The notes under the pieces: model-generated
Told to the model about the DNA's origin: nothing
Database searches by the model: none
What the model saw: only the letters and a program-made list of their open reading frames with translations
Shown here: positions 50,442 to 58,974 of the stretch, in pieces
Layout of the letters: each line of letters starts with the position of its first letter
How positions within the stretch are numbered: the stretch's first letter is position 1
DNA from: Zoogloea sp. 1C4
Lineage (GTDB): Bacteria; Pseudomonadota; Gammaproteobacteria; Burkholderiales; Rhodocyclaceae
DNA: 64,000 bases
Direction: 5' to 3'
Assembly (NCBI RefSeq): GCF_009469605.1
Contig: NZ_SSXU01000007.1
Location: 62,001 to 126,000, forward strand
Made by a program: the position numbers and the translations under genes

Positions 50442-51233
50442 TACGGCCACCGGTGCGGAAATGTGGGGGTGCGGGTCGTAGCCTTCGAGGACAAAGTCGT
50501 CGATCGTGAAGGCGAAGATGTCCTTCACGTCCGGGTTGATGCGCATTGTTGGCAGGGCGCGGGGCTCGCGGGAGAGCTGGAGTTGGGTCTGCTCCAGGTG
50601 ATTCACGTAGAGATGGCAGTCACCGCCGGTCCATACGAAATCGCCCAGCTCGTAGCCGCACACCTGCGCCACCATCATCGTGAGCAGCGCATAGCTGGCG
50701 ATGTTGAAGGGCACGCCCAGGAAGATGTCGGCGCTGCGCTGGTAGAGCTGGCAGCTCAGCTTGCCGCCGGCCACGTAGAACTGGAACAGCGCGTGGCAGG
50801 GCGGCAGGGCCATGCCCTCGATTTCGCCCGGGTTCCAGGCCGACACGATGTGGCGGCGTGAGTCCGGGTTCTTCTTGAGGGCCTCGATGAGCTGGGCGAT
50901 CTGGTCGATGCTGCGCCCGTCCGCGGTTTCCCAACGGCGCCACTGCTTGCCGTACACCGGGCCGAGCTCGCCGTTCTCGTCGGCCCACTCGTCCCAGATC
51001 GAGACCTTGTTGTCCTTCAGGTACTGGATGTTGGTGTCGCCGCGCAGGAACCACAGCAGCTCGTGGATGATCGAACGGGTGTGGAGCTTCTTGGTGGTGA
51101 GCAGCGGAAAGCCTTCGGCGAGATCGAAACGCATCTGCCAGCCGAAGACCGAAAGGGTGCCGGTGCCGGTGCGGTCGTCCTTGCGGTGGCCGCGTTCCGC
51201 CACGTGGCGCATGAGTTCGAGGTACTGGCGCAT
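50439..51233 (-). CDS. thyA: thymidylate synthase
   Basis: The 264-residue enzyme matches E. coli ThyA in length and residue numbering. It has the folate/dUMP site [11 protein letters not shown] near 21-31 and the nucleophile in [13 protein letters not shown] (Cys146). It also has [19 protein letters not shown] near 166-184 and GDCHLYVNH near 203-211. It methylates dUMP to dTMP using methylene-tetrahydrofolate. folA follows on the same strand. ATG 51233 gives the standard family start MRQYLELM. Confidence 0.98.
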   Translation of the reverse strand: MRQYLELMRHVAERGHRKDDRTGTGTLSVFGWQMRFDLAEGFPLLTTKKLHTRSIIHELLWFLRGDTNIQYLKDNKVSIWDEWADENGELGPVYGKQWRRWETADGRSIDQIAQLIEALKKNPDSRRHIVSAWNPGEIEGMALPPCHALFQFYVAGGKLSCQLYQRSADIFLGVPFNIASYALLTMMVAQVCGYELGDFVWTGGDCHLYVNHLEQTQLQLSREPRALPTMRINPDVKDIFAFTIDDFVLEGYDPHPHISAPVAV

Positions 51234-51352
51234 GAAGGCTGGAGGCTGAATCGAGAGGACGCGATTTTACCGGTTTAGGGCGTGCCCGCGTATCCGTACT
51301 TGCCCGCCGGGGTTTCGTCGGCAAGCGTGACGAAAAACACCTTTGTGCTAAC

Positions 51353-52876
51353 ATGGTTGATCGTGAAAAAACGTTTCGGATCATTGGTCCGAAGAGGCGC
51401 AGAGACACCCACATGGCAATCGGTTCAGCGGTTCAACACTCCCATCCGCTCATGCAGCAGGACACGCTGAGCCGGATTCTGAACGACGTTGCCACCAGTG
51501 CCGCGCCCACGGCCATTGTCGAGCTGATCCGCTGGCTGGATTCCTTCCATTTCGAGGGTGAAGTCCCCCTCAACCAGCTTGCGCGCCTTGTCGCCATTCT
51601 CGACGAGGCCGCCCAGCCCCAGCTGCGCCAGGCCTCCGGGCTGTACCTTTCCAATGTGTTCGGCTCGCGCAGCGTGCGCTACAAGGCGTTGGGGCGGGAT
51701 TTCTACGCCAGCCTTGGGCGCGCCTACGATCTCGTCCTGAACGGCCTCGCCACCGATTTCACCATCGACGACGCCGATCCGATGCGGGTCGAGGTGTTGC
51801 TGCGGGCGGTGCGCGCTGCCGCCGGCGAGATGAAGTGGGTCGCCTTCGATTACCAGGAACTCGCCCCGGAAGTCTGGCAGCGGGCCATCGTCGCCTACCG
51901 CGCGGCCGGCCAGTACGGTGCGCTCAACACGCCGATCAACGTCCGCGAAGGGCGCGAGACGCGCTCGACGGTGAGCCGCGAATTCATCCGGCTGGTGGCG
52001 ATGCAGTGCGCCAGCCTCGACCAGCTCTCGCCCGACCGCATCGAGGCGACCGACAAGCTGGTGCGTTATCTCCAGCATTCCCTGGCGCTGACCAGCGAGC
52101 CGCGCGGCGGCGGCCAGTTCTTCCTCGATCTGGAAAGTCTCTCGGCCCCCCAGCGCTGCCTCGCGGTGCCCGAGGACGTGCCTTCCACGATCCGCTATTT
52201 CCGCCCCGCCGACGCGGTGGTGATGCTCGGCGAGCTACGCCAGACGGTCGCCGACGGGGGGCTCGGGCCGCTTTTTGCGGGCATCGGTGTGCCGTCGGTG
52301 AGCGGGGCGATCCGCCATCTTTCGCGTCAGTGGGGGCCGGTGCCGCCCATGCGCCAGTATCGCCGCCACCCGGTGCGCGGTGCGCTGGCGCTGGCCACCG
52401 GGCTGGGTTTCATCCGCTCGCAGATCTCCGGCGAAGCCCAGATGCGGCCGGCGGCAGCCTGGGCGCTGCGGGACGCCAGCCGCAATGGTTTCGGGGTGAT
52501 CTCCGGGGCCTTCGACCCCGACGTGTGCCGGGTGGGCGCGCTGGTGGGCGCCCATGTGGGCGAAACAGGGCGCTGGGTGCTGGCGCTGGTGCGCCGTGTC
52601 CGATCCGACATCGAAGGCGGCGCGGCGGTTGGGCTGCAGACCATCTCCAGCGAGCCTTATCCGGCGCTGCTCGATGACGGGGCCCGAAGCTGGAGCGGTA
52701 TCCTGTGCGATCCGGTGGTGCGCGGCCGTGCGGTGCGCATCGTCTGCGAGCCTGGCGCCATGCGCTCGCCGCGGCCGGTGTTCGCCAAGGTGGCGGGGCG
52801 TACGGTCAAGCTGCAGCCGGGCACGGTGCTGGTCAGCGGTCCGGGCTACCAGATCGTCAGCTGCAATGTTGCCTGA
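51353..52876 (+). CDS. 507-residue protein of unknown function
   Basis: A GC-rich, codon-biased frame with no signal peptide or membrane segment. The first 300 residues look alpha-helical (for example LNQLARLVAILDEAAQPQLR). The last 110 (about 395-507) look beta-rich, in the manner of a PilZ- or barrel-type domain, but no diagnostic motif is present. I do not recognise the family. Starts at 51353, 51413 (MAIGSAV) or 51452 are possible, and none has a strong RBS. It is divergent from thyA and precedes the leu leader region. Confidence 0.7.
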   Translation: MVDREKTFRIIGPKRRRDTHMAIGSAVQHSHPLMQQDTLSRILNDVATSAAPTAIVELIRWLDSFHFEGEVPLNQLARLVAILDEAAQPQLRQASGLYLSNVFGSRSVRYKALGRDFYASLGRAYDLVLNGLATDFTIDDADPMRVEVLLRAVRAAAGEMKWVAFDYQELAPEVWQRAIVAYRAAGQYGALNTPINVREGRETRSTVSREFIRLVAMQCASLDQLSPDRIEATDKLVRYLQHSLALTSEPRGGGQFFLDLESLSAPQRCLAVPEDVPSTIRYFRPADAVVMLGELRQTVADGGLGPLFAGIGVPSVSGAIRHLSRQWGPVPPMRQYRRHPVRGALALATGLGFIRSQISGEAQMRPAAAWALRDASRNGFGVISGAFDPDVCRVGALVGAHVGETGRWVLALVRRVRSDIEGGAAVGLQTISSEPYPALLDDGARSWSGILCDPVVRGRAVRIVCEPGAMRSPRPVFAKVAGRTVKLQPGTVLVSGPGYQIVSCNVA

Positions 52877-52920
52877 CGTCGACATAGCAACAGGCTATCG
52901 AATGAATTGGATCAGGATGT

Positions 52921-52949
52921 TTGACGGCCGCCGGCGCGGCTGTTAAGTT
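52921..52949 (+). promoter_or_regulatory. candidate promoter for the leuA leader
   Basis: TTGACG (52921-52926) and TAAGTT (52944-52949) are 17 bases apart. The -35 is close to consensus but the -10 matches only at three positions. If used, transcription would start close to the leader ATG at 52957. Confidence 0.35.
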
Positions 52950-52956
52950 ATCGTCC

Positions 52957-53028
52957 ATGACCTCCGCGCAACAGACCAATCTCTTCTCCCTACTGGCCCT
53001 CTCCGGGCTGGGTCTGCTGCTGCCCTAA
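52957..53028 (+). CDS. leuL: leucine-rich leader peptide upstream of leuA
   Basis: An ATG-to-TAA frame of 23 codons with eight leucines at residues 9, 12, 13, 15, 18 and 20-22. The codons include one rare CTA and a CTG-CTG-CTG run just before the stop. Leucine-dense short frames ahead of leucine biosynthesis genes are the hallmark of ribosome-mediated attenuation: stalling at Leu codons when charged tRNA-Leu is scarce relieves termination. A small GCCC/GGGC hairpin spans the stop. No Shine-Dalgarno is seen. I could not identify the matching terminator/antiterminator with confidence. Confidence 0.75.
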   Translation: MTSAQQTNLFSLLALSGLGLLLP

Positions 53029-53123
53029 CGGGCACATCTTTTCTCCCCCTTCCTGTTGTCGTACCCCGTCGCCCTTTAACAGGCGAATTGCGTCTTCGCA
53101 CGCGTTTTGAACGGAGTTTCACC

Positions 53124-53270
53124 ATGTCCACCCTCGATCTGTCCCTGCTGTCCCTACGACTGCGCCCCGGTTGCCAGGCCACGAGCCCGCGGCAGTCTGG
53201 CAGCCCCATGCCCGCATCCGAACACCCGAACCGTTTCCGACGAAAGCAAAGGACAAGACCATCATGTTGA
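53124..53270 (+). CDS. second leucine-rich upstream ORF overlapping the leuA start
   Basis: This frame has 48 codons and a good Shine-Dalgarno (CGGAG, 7 bases before ATG 53124). It starts [13 protein letters not shown], with six leucines in the first 13 residues including one CTA, and continues as a basic, Pro-rich tail. Its TGA (53268-53270) lies just past the leuA ATG at 53264, a 7-base overlap in another frame. Translation of this frame would therefore bear directly on leuA initiation. It may be a second leucine-sensing leader or a coupling ORF; it does not look like a functional protein. Confidence 0.55.
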   Translation: MSTLDLSLLSLRLRPGCQATSPRQSGSPMPASEHPNRFRRKQRTRPSC

Positions 53271-54952
53271 AGAATCCGCAAACCAAGTACTCCGCCTTCC
53301 CCCCGGTCGCCCTCGCCGACCGCCAGTGGCCCAGCCGCACGATCACTCATCCGCCGATCTGGATGAGCACCGATCTCCGTGACGGCAATCAGGCCCTCTT
53401 CGAACCGATGAATGCCGCCCGCAAGTTGCAGATGTTCCGCAAACTCGTGGCGATCGGCTTCAAGGAAATCGAAGTCGCTTTCCCTTCCGCCTCCCAGACC
53501 GATTTCGACTTCGTCCGCCAGCTCATCGAGCAGGGCGAGATTCCCGGCGACGTGACCATCGAGGTCTTGAGCCAGGCCCGCGAGCACCTCATCCGCCGCA
53601 CGATGGAATCCCTCAAGGGTGCCCGCCGGGCCATCGTCCACATCTACAACGCCACCTCGCCGGTGTTCCGCGAGACGGTGTTCGGGATGAGCAAGGGTGA
53701 GGTCAAGGCGCTTGCCGTCGAGAGCGTCACCCTCGTCAAGCAGCTCGCTGCCGAGCAGCCGGAGACCGAGTTCGTCCTCGAGTACAGCCCGGAAACCTTC
53801 ACCGCCACCGAACTCGACTTTGCGAAGGAAGTCTGCGACGCCGTGGTTGCCGCCTGGGATCCGAAGCCGGGCGAGAAGGTGATCATCAACCTCCCGTCCA
53901 CCGTGGAGGTCGGCTCGCCCAACTTCTACGCCGACCAGATCGAGTGGATGCACCGCAATCTCGCCCGCCGCGAGCAGATCATCCTCAGCGTACATCCCCA
54001 CAACGACCGCGGCACCGCGGTGGCGGCCGCCGAGCTTGCCCAGCTTGCCGGCGCCGACCGTGTGGAGGGCTGCCTCTTCGGCAACGGCGAGCGCACCGGC
54101 AACGTGGATCTCGTGACCCTCGCCCTCAACATGTACACCCAGGGCATCCATCCGGGCCTCGATTTCTCTGACATCAACGACATCGCCCGCGTTGCCGAGG
54201 AATGCACCCAGTTGCCGATCCACCCGCGCCACCCGTACGTGGGCGATCTCGTCTTCACGGCTTTCTCGGGTTCGCACCAGGACGCGATCAAGAAGGGGCT
54301 CGAGGTGCAGCAGCCGGGCGCCCAATGGACGGTGCCGTACATGCCCATCGACCCCCATGACGTGGGCCGCACCTACGATTCGGTGATCCGCGTTAACAGC
54401 CAGTCGGGCAAGGGCGGCGTGGCGCATTTGCTCCAGGCCCACTACGGCCTCGTGATGCCGCGGCGGATGCAGGTGGAGTTCAGCGCCGCCGTGCAGCGCC
54501 TCACCGACGAGACCGGCCAGGAAGTGGACGCCCATCAGTTGTGGACGCTCTTCGGCCGTGAATACCTCGAAGCCGACGCACCGATCAGCTACGTGGCCCA
54601 TCACCTCTTCGAGGCCGGCAGCCGTCAGGGCATTCGCATCGAGGCCGAGGTGAATGGCCGGGTGGTGGAGTTCGTTGGCGAGGGCAACGGCCCGGTGGAA
54701 GCGGCCGTGGCGGCCATCGGCGCGCCGATCCGCGTGCAGAGCTTCGAGGAGCGCTCGATGGGCGAGGGTGCCGACGCGGCAGCCATGTGCATCGTCGAGG
54801 TGGCGACGGAAGGCGTTGCCGGCAGCCGCTTCGGGGCGGGCATGCACCGCAACACCGTGACGGCATCGGTACGGGCGATCATCAGCGCGGCCAACCGCGC
54901 CGGGGCGCAGGTGTCGGCGGTCGCGGAGGATGCGGAAGGCTGCGCTGCCTGA
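53264..54952 (+). CDS. leuA: 2-isopropylmalate synthase (LeuA type 2)
   Basis: The 562-residue enzyme has [16 protein letters not shown] near residues 33-48 and the metal-binding HPHNDRGTA near 245-253. A C-terminal regulatory (LeuA dimer) domain spans about 430-560, the leucine-feedback region. It condenses acetyl-CoA with 2-ketoisovalerate at the first step of leucine synthesis. ATG 53264 follows AAAGGA at 10 bases. An earlier in-frame start at 53171 would lie within the second leader ORF region and lacks family similarity. Confidence 0.96.
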   Translation: MLKNPQTKYSAFPPVALADRQWPSRTITHPPIWMSTDLRDGNQALFEPMNAARKLQMFRKLVAIGFKEIEVAFPSASQTDFDFVRQLIEQGEIPGDVTIEVLSQAREHLIRRTMESLKGARRAIVHIYNATSPVFRETVFGMSKGEVKALAVESVTLVKQLAAEQPETEFVLEYSPETFTATELDFAKEVCDAVVAAWDPKPGEKVIINLPSTVEVGSPNFYADQIEWMHRNLARREQIILSVHPHNDRGTAVAAAELAQLAGADRVEGCLFGNGERTGNVDLVTLALNMYTQGIHPGLDFSDINDIARVAEECTQLPIHPRHPYVGDLVFTAFSGSHQDAIKKGLEVQQPGAQWTVPYMPIDPHDVGRTYDSVIRVNSQSGKGGVAHLLQAHYGLVMPRRMQVEFSAAVQRLTDETGQEVDAHQLWTLFGREYLEADAPISYVAHHLFEAGSRQGIRIEAEVNGRVVEFVGEGNGPVEAAVAAIGAPIRVQSFEERSMGEGADAAAMCIVEVATEGVAGSRFGAGMHRNTVTASVRAIISAANRAGAQVSAVAEDAEGCAA

Positions 54953-54981
54953 CTTGGCGGATTCAACCGTGGTCTGAAATG

Positions 54982-55011
54982 AAAAACGCCGGGTGTGAGC
55001 CCGGCGTTTTT
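54982..55011. terminator. bidirectional terminator between leuA and metY
   Basis: AAAAACGCCGGG (54982-54993), a 6-base loop, then CCCGGCGTTTTT (55000-55011). It separates the convergent genes leuA and metY and works in both directions. Confidence 0.93.
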
Positions 55012-55031
55012 CTTGGGTGATGCTGAGTCGA

Positions 55032-56315
55032 TCAGACCGCCGCGAGGGACTGGTCCAGATCGGCCAGGATGTCGTCGATGTGCTCGATGCCGATGGACAG
55101 GCGGACCATGTCTTCGGACACGCCAGCCTTCTTCATCTCTTCGGGCGACAGCTGACGGTGGGTGGTGGAGGCCGGGTGGCAGGCCAGGCTCTTGCTGTCG
55201 CCGATGTTCACCAGGCGGGTGACCAGCTTGAGCGCGTCCTGGAAGCGGCCGCCAGCGGCCTTGCCGTCGCCATCGGCGCTCTTCACGCCGAAGTTGAGGA
55301 TGCCCGACGCGCGGCCGCCCATGTACTTCTGGACGAGGGCGTTGTCGGCGTGATCCGGCAGGCCGGCGTAATTCACCCACGCCACCTTGTCGTGGCCCTT
55401 GAGGAATTCGGCCACCTTGAGGGTGTTCTCGCAGATGCGGTCCATGCGCAGGGCCAGGGTTTCGACGCCCTGGAGGATCAGGAAGGCGTTGAACGGGCTG
55501 ATCGCGGCGCCCATATTGCGCAGGGGTACCACGCGGGCGCGGCCGATGAAGGCTGCCGGGCCGAGGGCTTCGGTGTAGACCACGCCGTGGTAGGAGACGT
55601 CCGGCTCGTTCAGGCGGCGGAAGCGCTCCTTGTGCTCGGCCCACGGGAACTTGCCGCTATCGACGATGATGCCGCCAATGGAGGTGCCGTGGCCGCCCAG
55701 GTATTTGGTGAGCGAATGCACCACGATGTCGGCGCCGTGCTCGATCGGGCGGCACAGGTAGGGCGAGGGCACCGTGTTATCCACGATCAGCGGAATGCCG
55801 TGGGCGTGGGCGATGGCGGCCAGGGCCTCGAAGTCGGTGATGTTGCCCAGCGGGTTGCCGACGGATTCGCAGTAGATGGCCTTGGTGCGGGCGTCGATCA
55901 GCGGGGCGAAGGAGGCCGGGTCGCGGTAATCGGCAAAGCGCACCTGGATGCCGATCTGCGGCAGGGTGTGGGCGAACAGGTTGTAGGTGCCGCCGTAGAG
56001 TGTGGAGGCCGAGACGATGTTGTCGCCGGCTTCGGCGATGGTCTGGATCGCGTAGGTGATGGCGGCCATGCCGGAGGCCAGCGCCAGGCCCGCGATGCCG
56101 CCTTCCATCGCCGCCACCCGGGCTTCGAGCACGGCCTGGGTGGGGTTCATGATGCGGGTATAGATGTTGCCGGCCACCTTCAGGTCGAACAGATCGGCAC
56201 CGTGCTGGGTGTCGTCGAAGGCGTAGGAGGTGGTCTGGTAGATCGGTACGGCCACCGCCTTGGTGGTCGGATCCGGGCTGTAGCCACCGTGCACGGCAAG
56301 GGTTTCGAGTTTCAT
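55032..56315 (-). CDS. metY: O-acetylhomoserine sulfhydrylase (MetY)
   Basis: The 427-residue enzyme of the Cys/Met PLP family has [21 protein letters not shown] near 58-78. It has [13 protein letters not shown] near 102-114 and the PLP lysine in [11 protein letters not shown] (Lys204). The length of about 430 is typical for O-acetylhomoserine aminocarboxypropyltransferases and longer than cystathionine synthases. It forms homocysteine or methionine precursors with sulfide. ATG 56315 follows GGGAGA at a fair distance. A longer frame from 56741 overlaps another gene and is not supported. Confidence 0.93.
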   Translation of the reverse strand: MKLETLAVHGGYSPDPTTKAVAVPIYQTTSYAFDDTQHGADLFDLKVAGNIYTRIMNPTQAVLEARVAAMEGGIAGLALASGMAAITYAIQTIAEAGDNIVSASTLYGGTYNLFAHTLPQIGIQVRFADYRDPASFAPLIDARTKAIYCESVGNPLGNITDFEALAAIAHAHGIPLIVDNTVPSPYLCRPIEHGADIVVHSLTKYLGGHGTSIGGIIVDSGKFPWAEHKERFRRLNEPDVSYHGVVYTEALGPAAFIGRARVVPLRNMGAAISPFNAFLILQGVETLALRMDRICENTLKVAEFLKGHDKVAWVNYAGLPDHADNALVQKYMGGRASGILNFGVKSADGDGKAAGGRFQDALKLVTRLVNIGDSKSLACHPASTTHRQLSPEEMKKAGVSEDMVRLSIGIEHIDDILADLDQSLAAV

Positions 56316-56516
56316 CTTGATGGGTCTCCCGTTTGTTTTCTGCAGACGAAGGTGAAAAGTGTGGCTAATTGCCGCATCCGGGTTTTCCCGCGGCTTGTTC
56401 CGGGAACTGCCGGGTACATAATCCTTGGCAAGTCGCGATAATACGCAAAGTTGCGCGCCATTCGTCCTTATCTGGGGCAAACGGCAGCGGAACACAATAA
56501 TAAGTGAGGGGACAAG

Positions 56517-56936
56517 ATGGAACTCAAAGGACGCAATGCGACCTGGCTCGAGCTCGCCGTCGCGCCGCTGTGGCGCCTTGGCCAGACCCGGGTCCGGGTG
56601 CATCCGCTGCAGGGTGGCGGGGAGGGCTGTGTCGGCATTACCGTGGATGAACGCTGGCTGTGCGCCAATGACGGTCGCCTGACCGTATTCGGTTGCCGTG
56701 AATCGGCCTCGCGCTTCCTCGACCTGCTGCGCATCGATCACATGGAAGAGGGCGAGCCGTCCGAGCTGCCGGCCGGCTGCGGTTGTGGAGGCGTGCAGTG
56801 CATGCGTCTCGGCACCGCCGGGCTGCGCACCTGTGACGGTCTTGGCAAACCGGCCCGTCGTGCCGACGGCCCCCGGCGCATCGTCATTCAGTCACCGCCC
56901 CGCAAGATTTCGCTCAGAAGCGAGTTCATGCGCTGA
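56517..56936 (+). CDS. unrecognised 139-residue protein with a cysteine cluster
   Basis: A GC-rich frame with a good RBS (AGGGGA, 4 bases before ATG 56517). The N-terminal 85 residues look alpha/beta. A CGCGGVQC element near 88-95 could bind a metal. The C-terminus is basic ([10 protein letters not shown]). I do not recognise it. Its 3' end overlaps the convergent macro-domain gene by 49 bases. It lies about 200 bases from metY and is divergent from it. Confidence 0.6.
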   Translation: MELKGRNATWLELAVAPLWRLGQTRVRVHPLQGGGEGCVGITVDERWLCANDGRLTVFGCRESASRFLDLLRIDHMEEGEPSELPAGCGCGGVQCMRLGTAGLRTCDGLGKPARRADGPRRIVIQSPPRKISLRSEFMR

Positions 56937-57406
56937 TCGAAGGCCATCAGCAGGATTTCCCCCGGGAGTTCCTGCTCGACCTGCACCGCGCGGCAGGTGG
57001 CCACCGCGATCCGCATCGCTTCTTCTGCCGGGTAACCGTAGATACCGCAACTGATCGCGGGGAAGGCGATCGTCCGTACGCCGTGCGCGGCGGCGAGCTT
57101 CAGGCTGTTGCGGTAGCAGGCCGCCAGGAGTTCGGCCTCGCCATGACTGCCACCGCGCCACAGGGGGCCGACGGTGTGGATCACGTAGCGTGCGGGCAGC
57201 CGGAAACCCGGCGTGATGCGCGCCTCGCCCGTCGGGCAGCCGCCCAGGGTGGCGCAGTGGGCGGTGAGTTCCGGCCCGCCCGCCCGGTGGATCGCGCCAT
57301 CCACGCCACCCCCGCCCAGCAGGCTGCTGTTGGCGGCATTCACGATGGCGTCCACTTTCTGTAGTGTGATGTCTCCGACTTTCACCAAAATCCGTCCGTC
57401 GTTCAT
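56888..57406 (-). CDS. macro-domain protein (ADP-ribose/O-acetyl-ADP-ribose processing)
   Basis: The 172-residue protein has [20 protein letters not shown] near residues 18-37, the ADP-ribose loop, and [10 protein letters not shown] near 74-83. [12 protein letters not shown] near 113-124 completes the set. These are the three blocks of YmdB-type macro domains. It likely hydrolyses ADP-ribose esters or O-acetyl-ADP-ribose. ATG 57406 follows GGGAGCATCAGG. A longer frame from 57553 is a shadow. Confidence 0.93.
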   Translation of the reverse strand: MNDGRILVKVGDITLQKVDAIVNAANSSLLGGGGVDGAIHRAGGPELTAHCATLGGCPTGEARITPGFRLPARYVIHTVGPLWRGGSHGEAELLAACYRNSLKLAAAHGVRTIAFPAISCGIYGYPAEEAMRIAVATCRAVQVEQELPGEILLMAFDQRMNSLLSEILRGGD

Positions 57407-57546
57407 CCTGATGCTCCCGGGCCGCCGGCAGAAGCTTGCCTGAGTTCCATTGTGCGTGTTTCGAGATGAACCTGCGAGAAGACACCTCTTGCCAGCGGTA
57501 CCTGATCGGGGTGAAAATAATACGGTATTACGCAATAGGGGGCGAA

Positions 57547-58212
57547 GTGGCAAAGCCGAAGGTGGTTACCGTGCTGTCCCAGAAGGGCGGCGCGGGCAAG
57601 TCGACGCTGACGATGCAACTGGCCGGTGGTCTTGCCCGACGGGGCAAGCGCGTGGCGATCATCGATCTCGATCCCCAGGAAACTGCCTCGCGCTGGGCCC
57701 ACGCGGCCGCCGCGGGCGTGCCTTTCCCGGCGGTGGTGATGCAGCTGGCAGCTGGGGCCGATGCCCTGGCCCAGACGATCAAGGCGGCGGGGCGGGAGGC
57801 CGACGTGATCCTACTGGATTGCCCGCCGTCCATCGAACACGCCGCCACGCTGGCGTCGCTGCAGGTGGCGGACGTGGCCCTGGTGCCGGTGGTGCCGAGC
57901 CCGGCGGATCTGTGGTCCACCAAGGGCGTCGAGCGGCTGATCCTGCAGGTTCAGGCGAGCCGCAAGGGCCTGAAGGCGGCGCTGGTGCCCAACCGGGTGC
58001 TGCGCACCAACCTCGCCTGGGACGTGCTCGAGGTGATGCGGGATTTCACCCTCCCGGTGCTGGGCGCGGCCCTCTCCCAACGTAATGCTTTCGCGCAGAG
58101 CGCGGTGGTCGGCGGCACGGTTTATCAGCTGGGCCGGGCCGGCAGCGAGGCTGCGCGTGAAGTGGACAAACTGGTTGTGGAAGTCTTGAAACTGACAGGA
58201 GATAAAACATGA
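57547..58212 (+). CDS. ParA/MinD-family ATPase
   Basis: The 221-residue protein has the deviant Walker [10 protein letters not shown] at residues 12-20, Walker A' AIIDLDPQE near 40-48 and LLDCPPS near 86-92. It is a short ParA of the type that positions cargo on the nucleoid. GTG 57547 follows AGGGG. The ORF could be extended upstream, but the added residues do not match the family. Its stop overlaps the ATG of the Ala/Pro/Lys-rich gene (ATGA), which is therefore the likely partner. Confidence 0.87.
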   Translation: MAKPKVVTVLSQKGGAGKSTLTMQLAGGLARRGKRVAIIDLDPQETASRWAHAAAAGVPFPAVVMQLAAGADALAQTIKAAGREADVILLDCPPSIEHAATLASLQVADVALVPVVPSPADLWSTKGVERLILQVQASRKGLKAALVPNRVLRTNLAWDVLEVMRDFTLPVLGAALSQRNAFAQSAVVGGTVYQLGRAGSEAAREVDKLVVEVLKLTGDKT

Positions 58213-58913
58213 ACACCAAAACCCGGTCGGCGCTGCGTTCGACTTTGCAGCAGGAGAGCGAAGCGCTCGAAACCCGTCTGCCTGACCCGACGCCCGCCGA
58301 GGCGCCGGTAGCGGCTCCGGCTCCGGCTGAGGCTGTCGAGGTGACGCCGGCGGTGGACGCCGTGGCGTCCGAGCCGGCACCGGTGGTCGAGCCCGCTCCG
58401 GTCGCCGAGGCGCCGGTCAAGGCCGAGAAGCCGAAGGCCCCCGCCAAGCCCGCGCCCAAGCCCGCCGCGAAGGCTGCGCCGAAAGCCGTGAAGGCGCCTG
58501 CGAAGGCCGCCAAGCCGGCCGAAGCCGCGGCACCGGTCGAAGCTGCTCCGGCGCCCGCGGCAACGCCGGCACCCGTCGTGGCCAAGAAAGTCGTCAAGCC
58601 GGCCAAGCCGAAGCCCGTGAAGGCGGAGAAGGTCGAGAAGGCGGAAAAGCCCGCCAAGCAGCCCAAGGCCAAGGCTGAAAAGCCCACCAAGGTGGTGCGC
58701 GAGAAGGTCGTGCGTGATTCCTTCTCGATGCCCAAGAGCGAGCACGCCCAGCTCAAGGCGCTGCGCGAGACGCTGGCCAAGGCTGGCCGCATCTGCACCA
58801 AGTCCGAGCTGCTGCGGGCCGGTGTGCAGCTGCTGCTGAAGGAATCCACGGCGAGCACCAAGGCGCTGGTCGAGGGCCTGGTGGTGGTGCCGAAGGGCAA
58901 GGGCGCGAAGTAA
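58209..58913 (+). CDS. Ala/Pro/Lys-rich protein with C-terminal ribbon-helix-helix-like domain; ParA partner candidate
   Basis: The 234-residue product has a 24-residue N-terminal segment. An acidic Pro/Ala region (about 25-70) and a long Lys/Ala/Pro tract (about 71-165, histone-H1-like, many PAK/KPA units) follow. The final ordered domain (about 168-215) contains FSMPKSEHAQLKALRETL and CTKSELLRAGVQLLLKE. That domain reads like a ribbon-helix-helix DNA-binding fold followed by a helix. The arrangement (disordered basic linker, DNA-binding or oligomer domain, coupled ParA) recalls ParA adaptor proteins. Function is unproven. It ends at a strong terminator. Confidence 0.7.
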   Translation: MNTKTRSALRSTLQQESEALETRLPDPTPAEAPVAAPAPAEAVEVTPAVDAVASEPAPVVEPAPVAEAPVKAEKPKAPAKPAPKPAAKAAPKAVKAPAKAAKPAEAAAPVEAAPAPAATPAPVVAKKVVKPAKPKPVKAEKVEKAEKPAKQPKAKAEKPTKVVREKVVRDSFSMPKSEHAQLKALRETLAKAGRICTKSELLRAGVQLLLKESTASTKALVEGLVVVPKGKGAK

Positions 58914-58932
58914 ACCTGCGCTGGATTGTTTC

Positions 58933-58971
58933 AAAAACGGCAACAATGGACGATCCATTGTTGCCGTTTTT
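58933..58971. terminator. long bidirectional terminator
   Basis: A perfect 18-bp stem (58933-58950 and 58954-58971, beginning AAAAACGGCAACAATGGA) with a 3-base loop. Its A and T ends make it work in both directions. It separates the ParA operon from the convergent pabB gene, whose stop lies 4 bases away. Confidence 0.95.
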
Positions 58972-58974
58972 GCG

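Noticed and set aside
56316-56516. SAM-type riboswitch upstream of metY
   Set aside because: I looked for known SAM aptamer patterns in the leader and saw none. Only short GC-rich inverted repeats are present.
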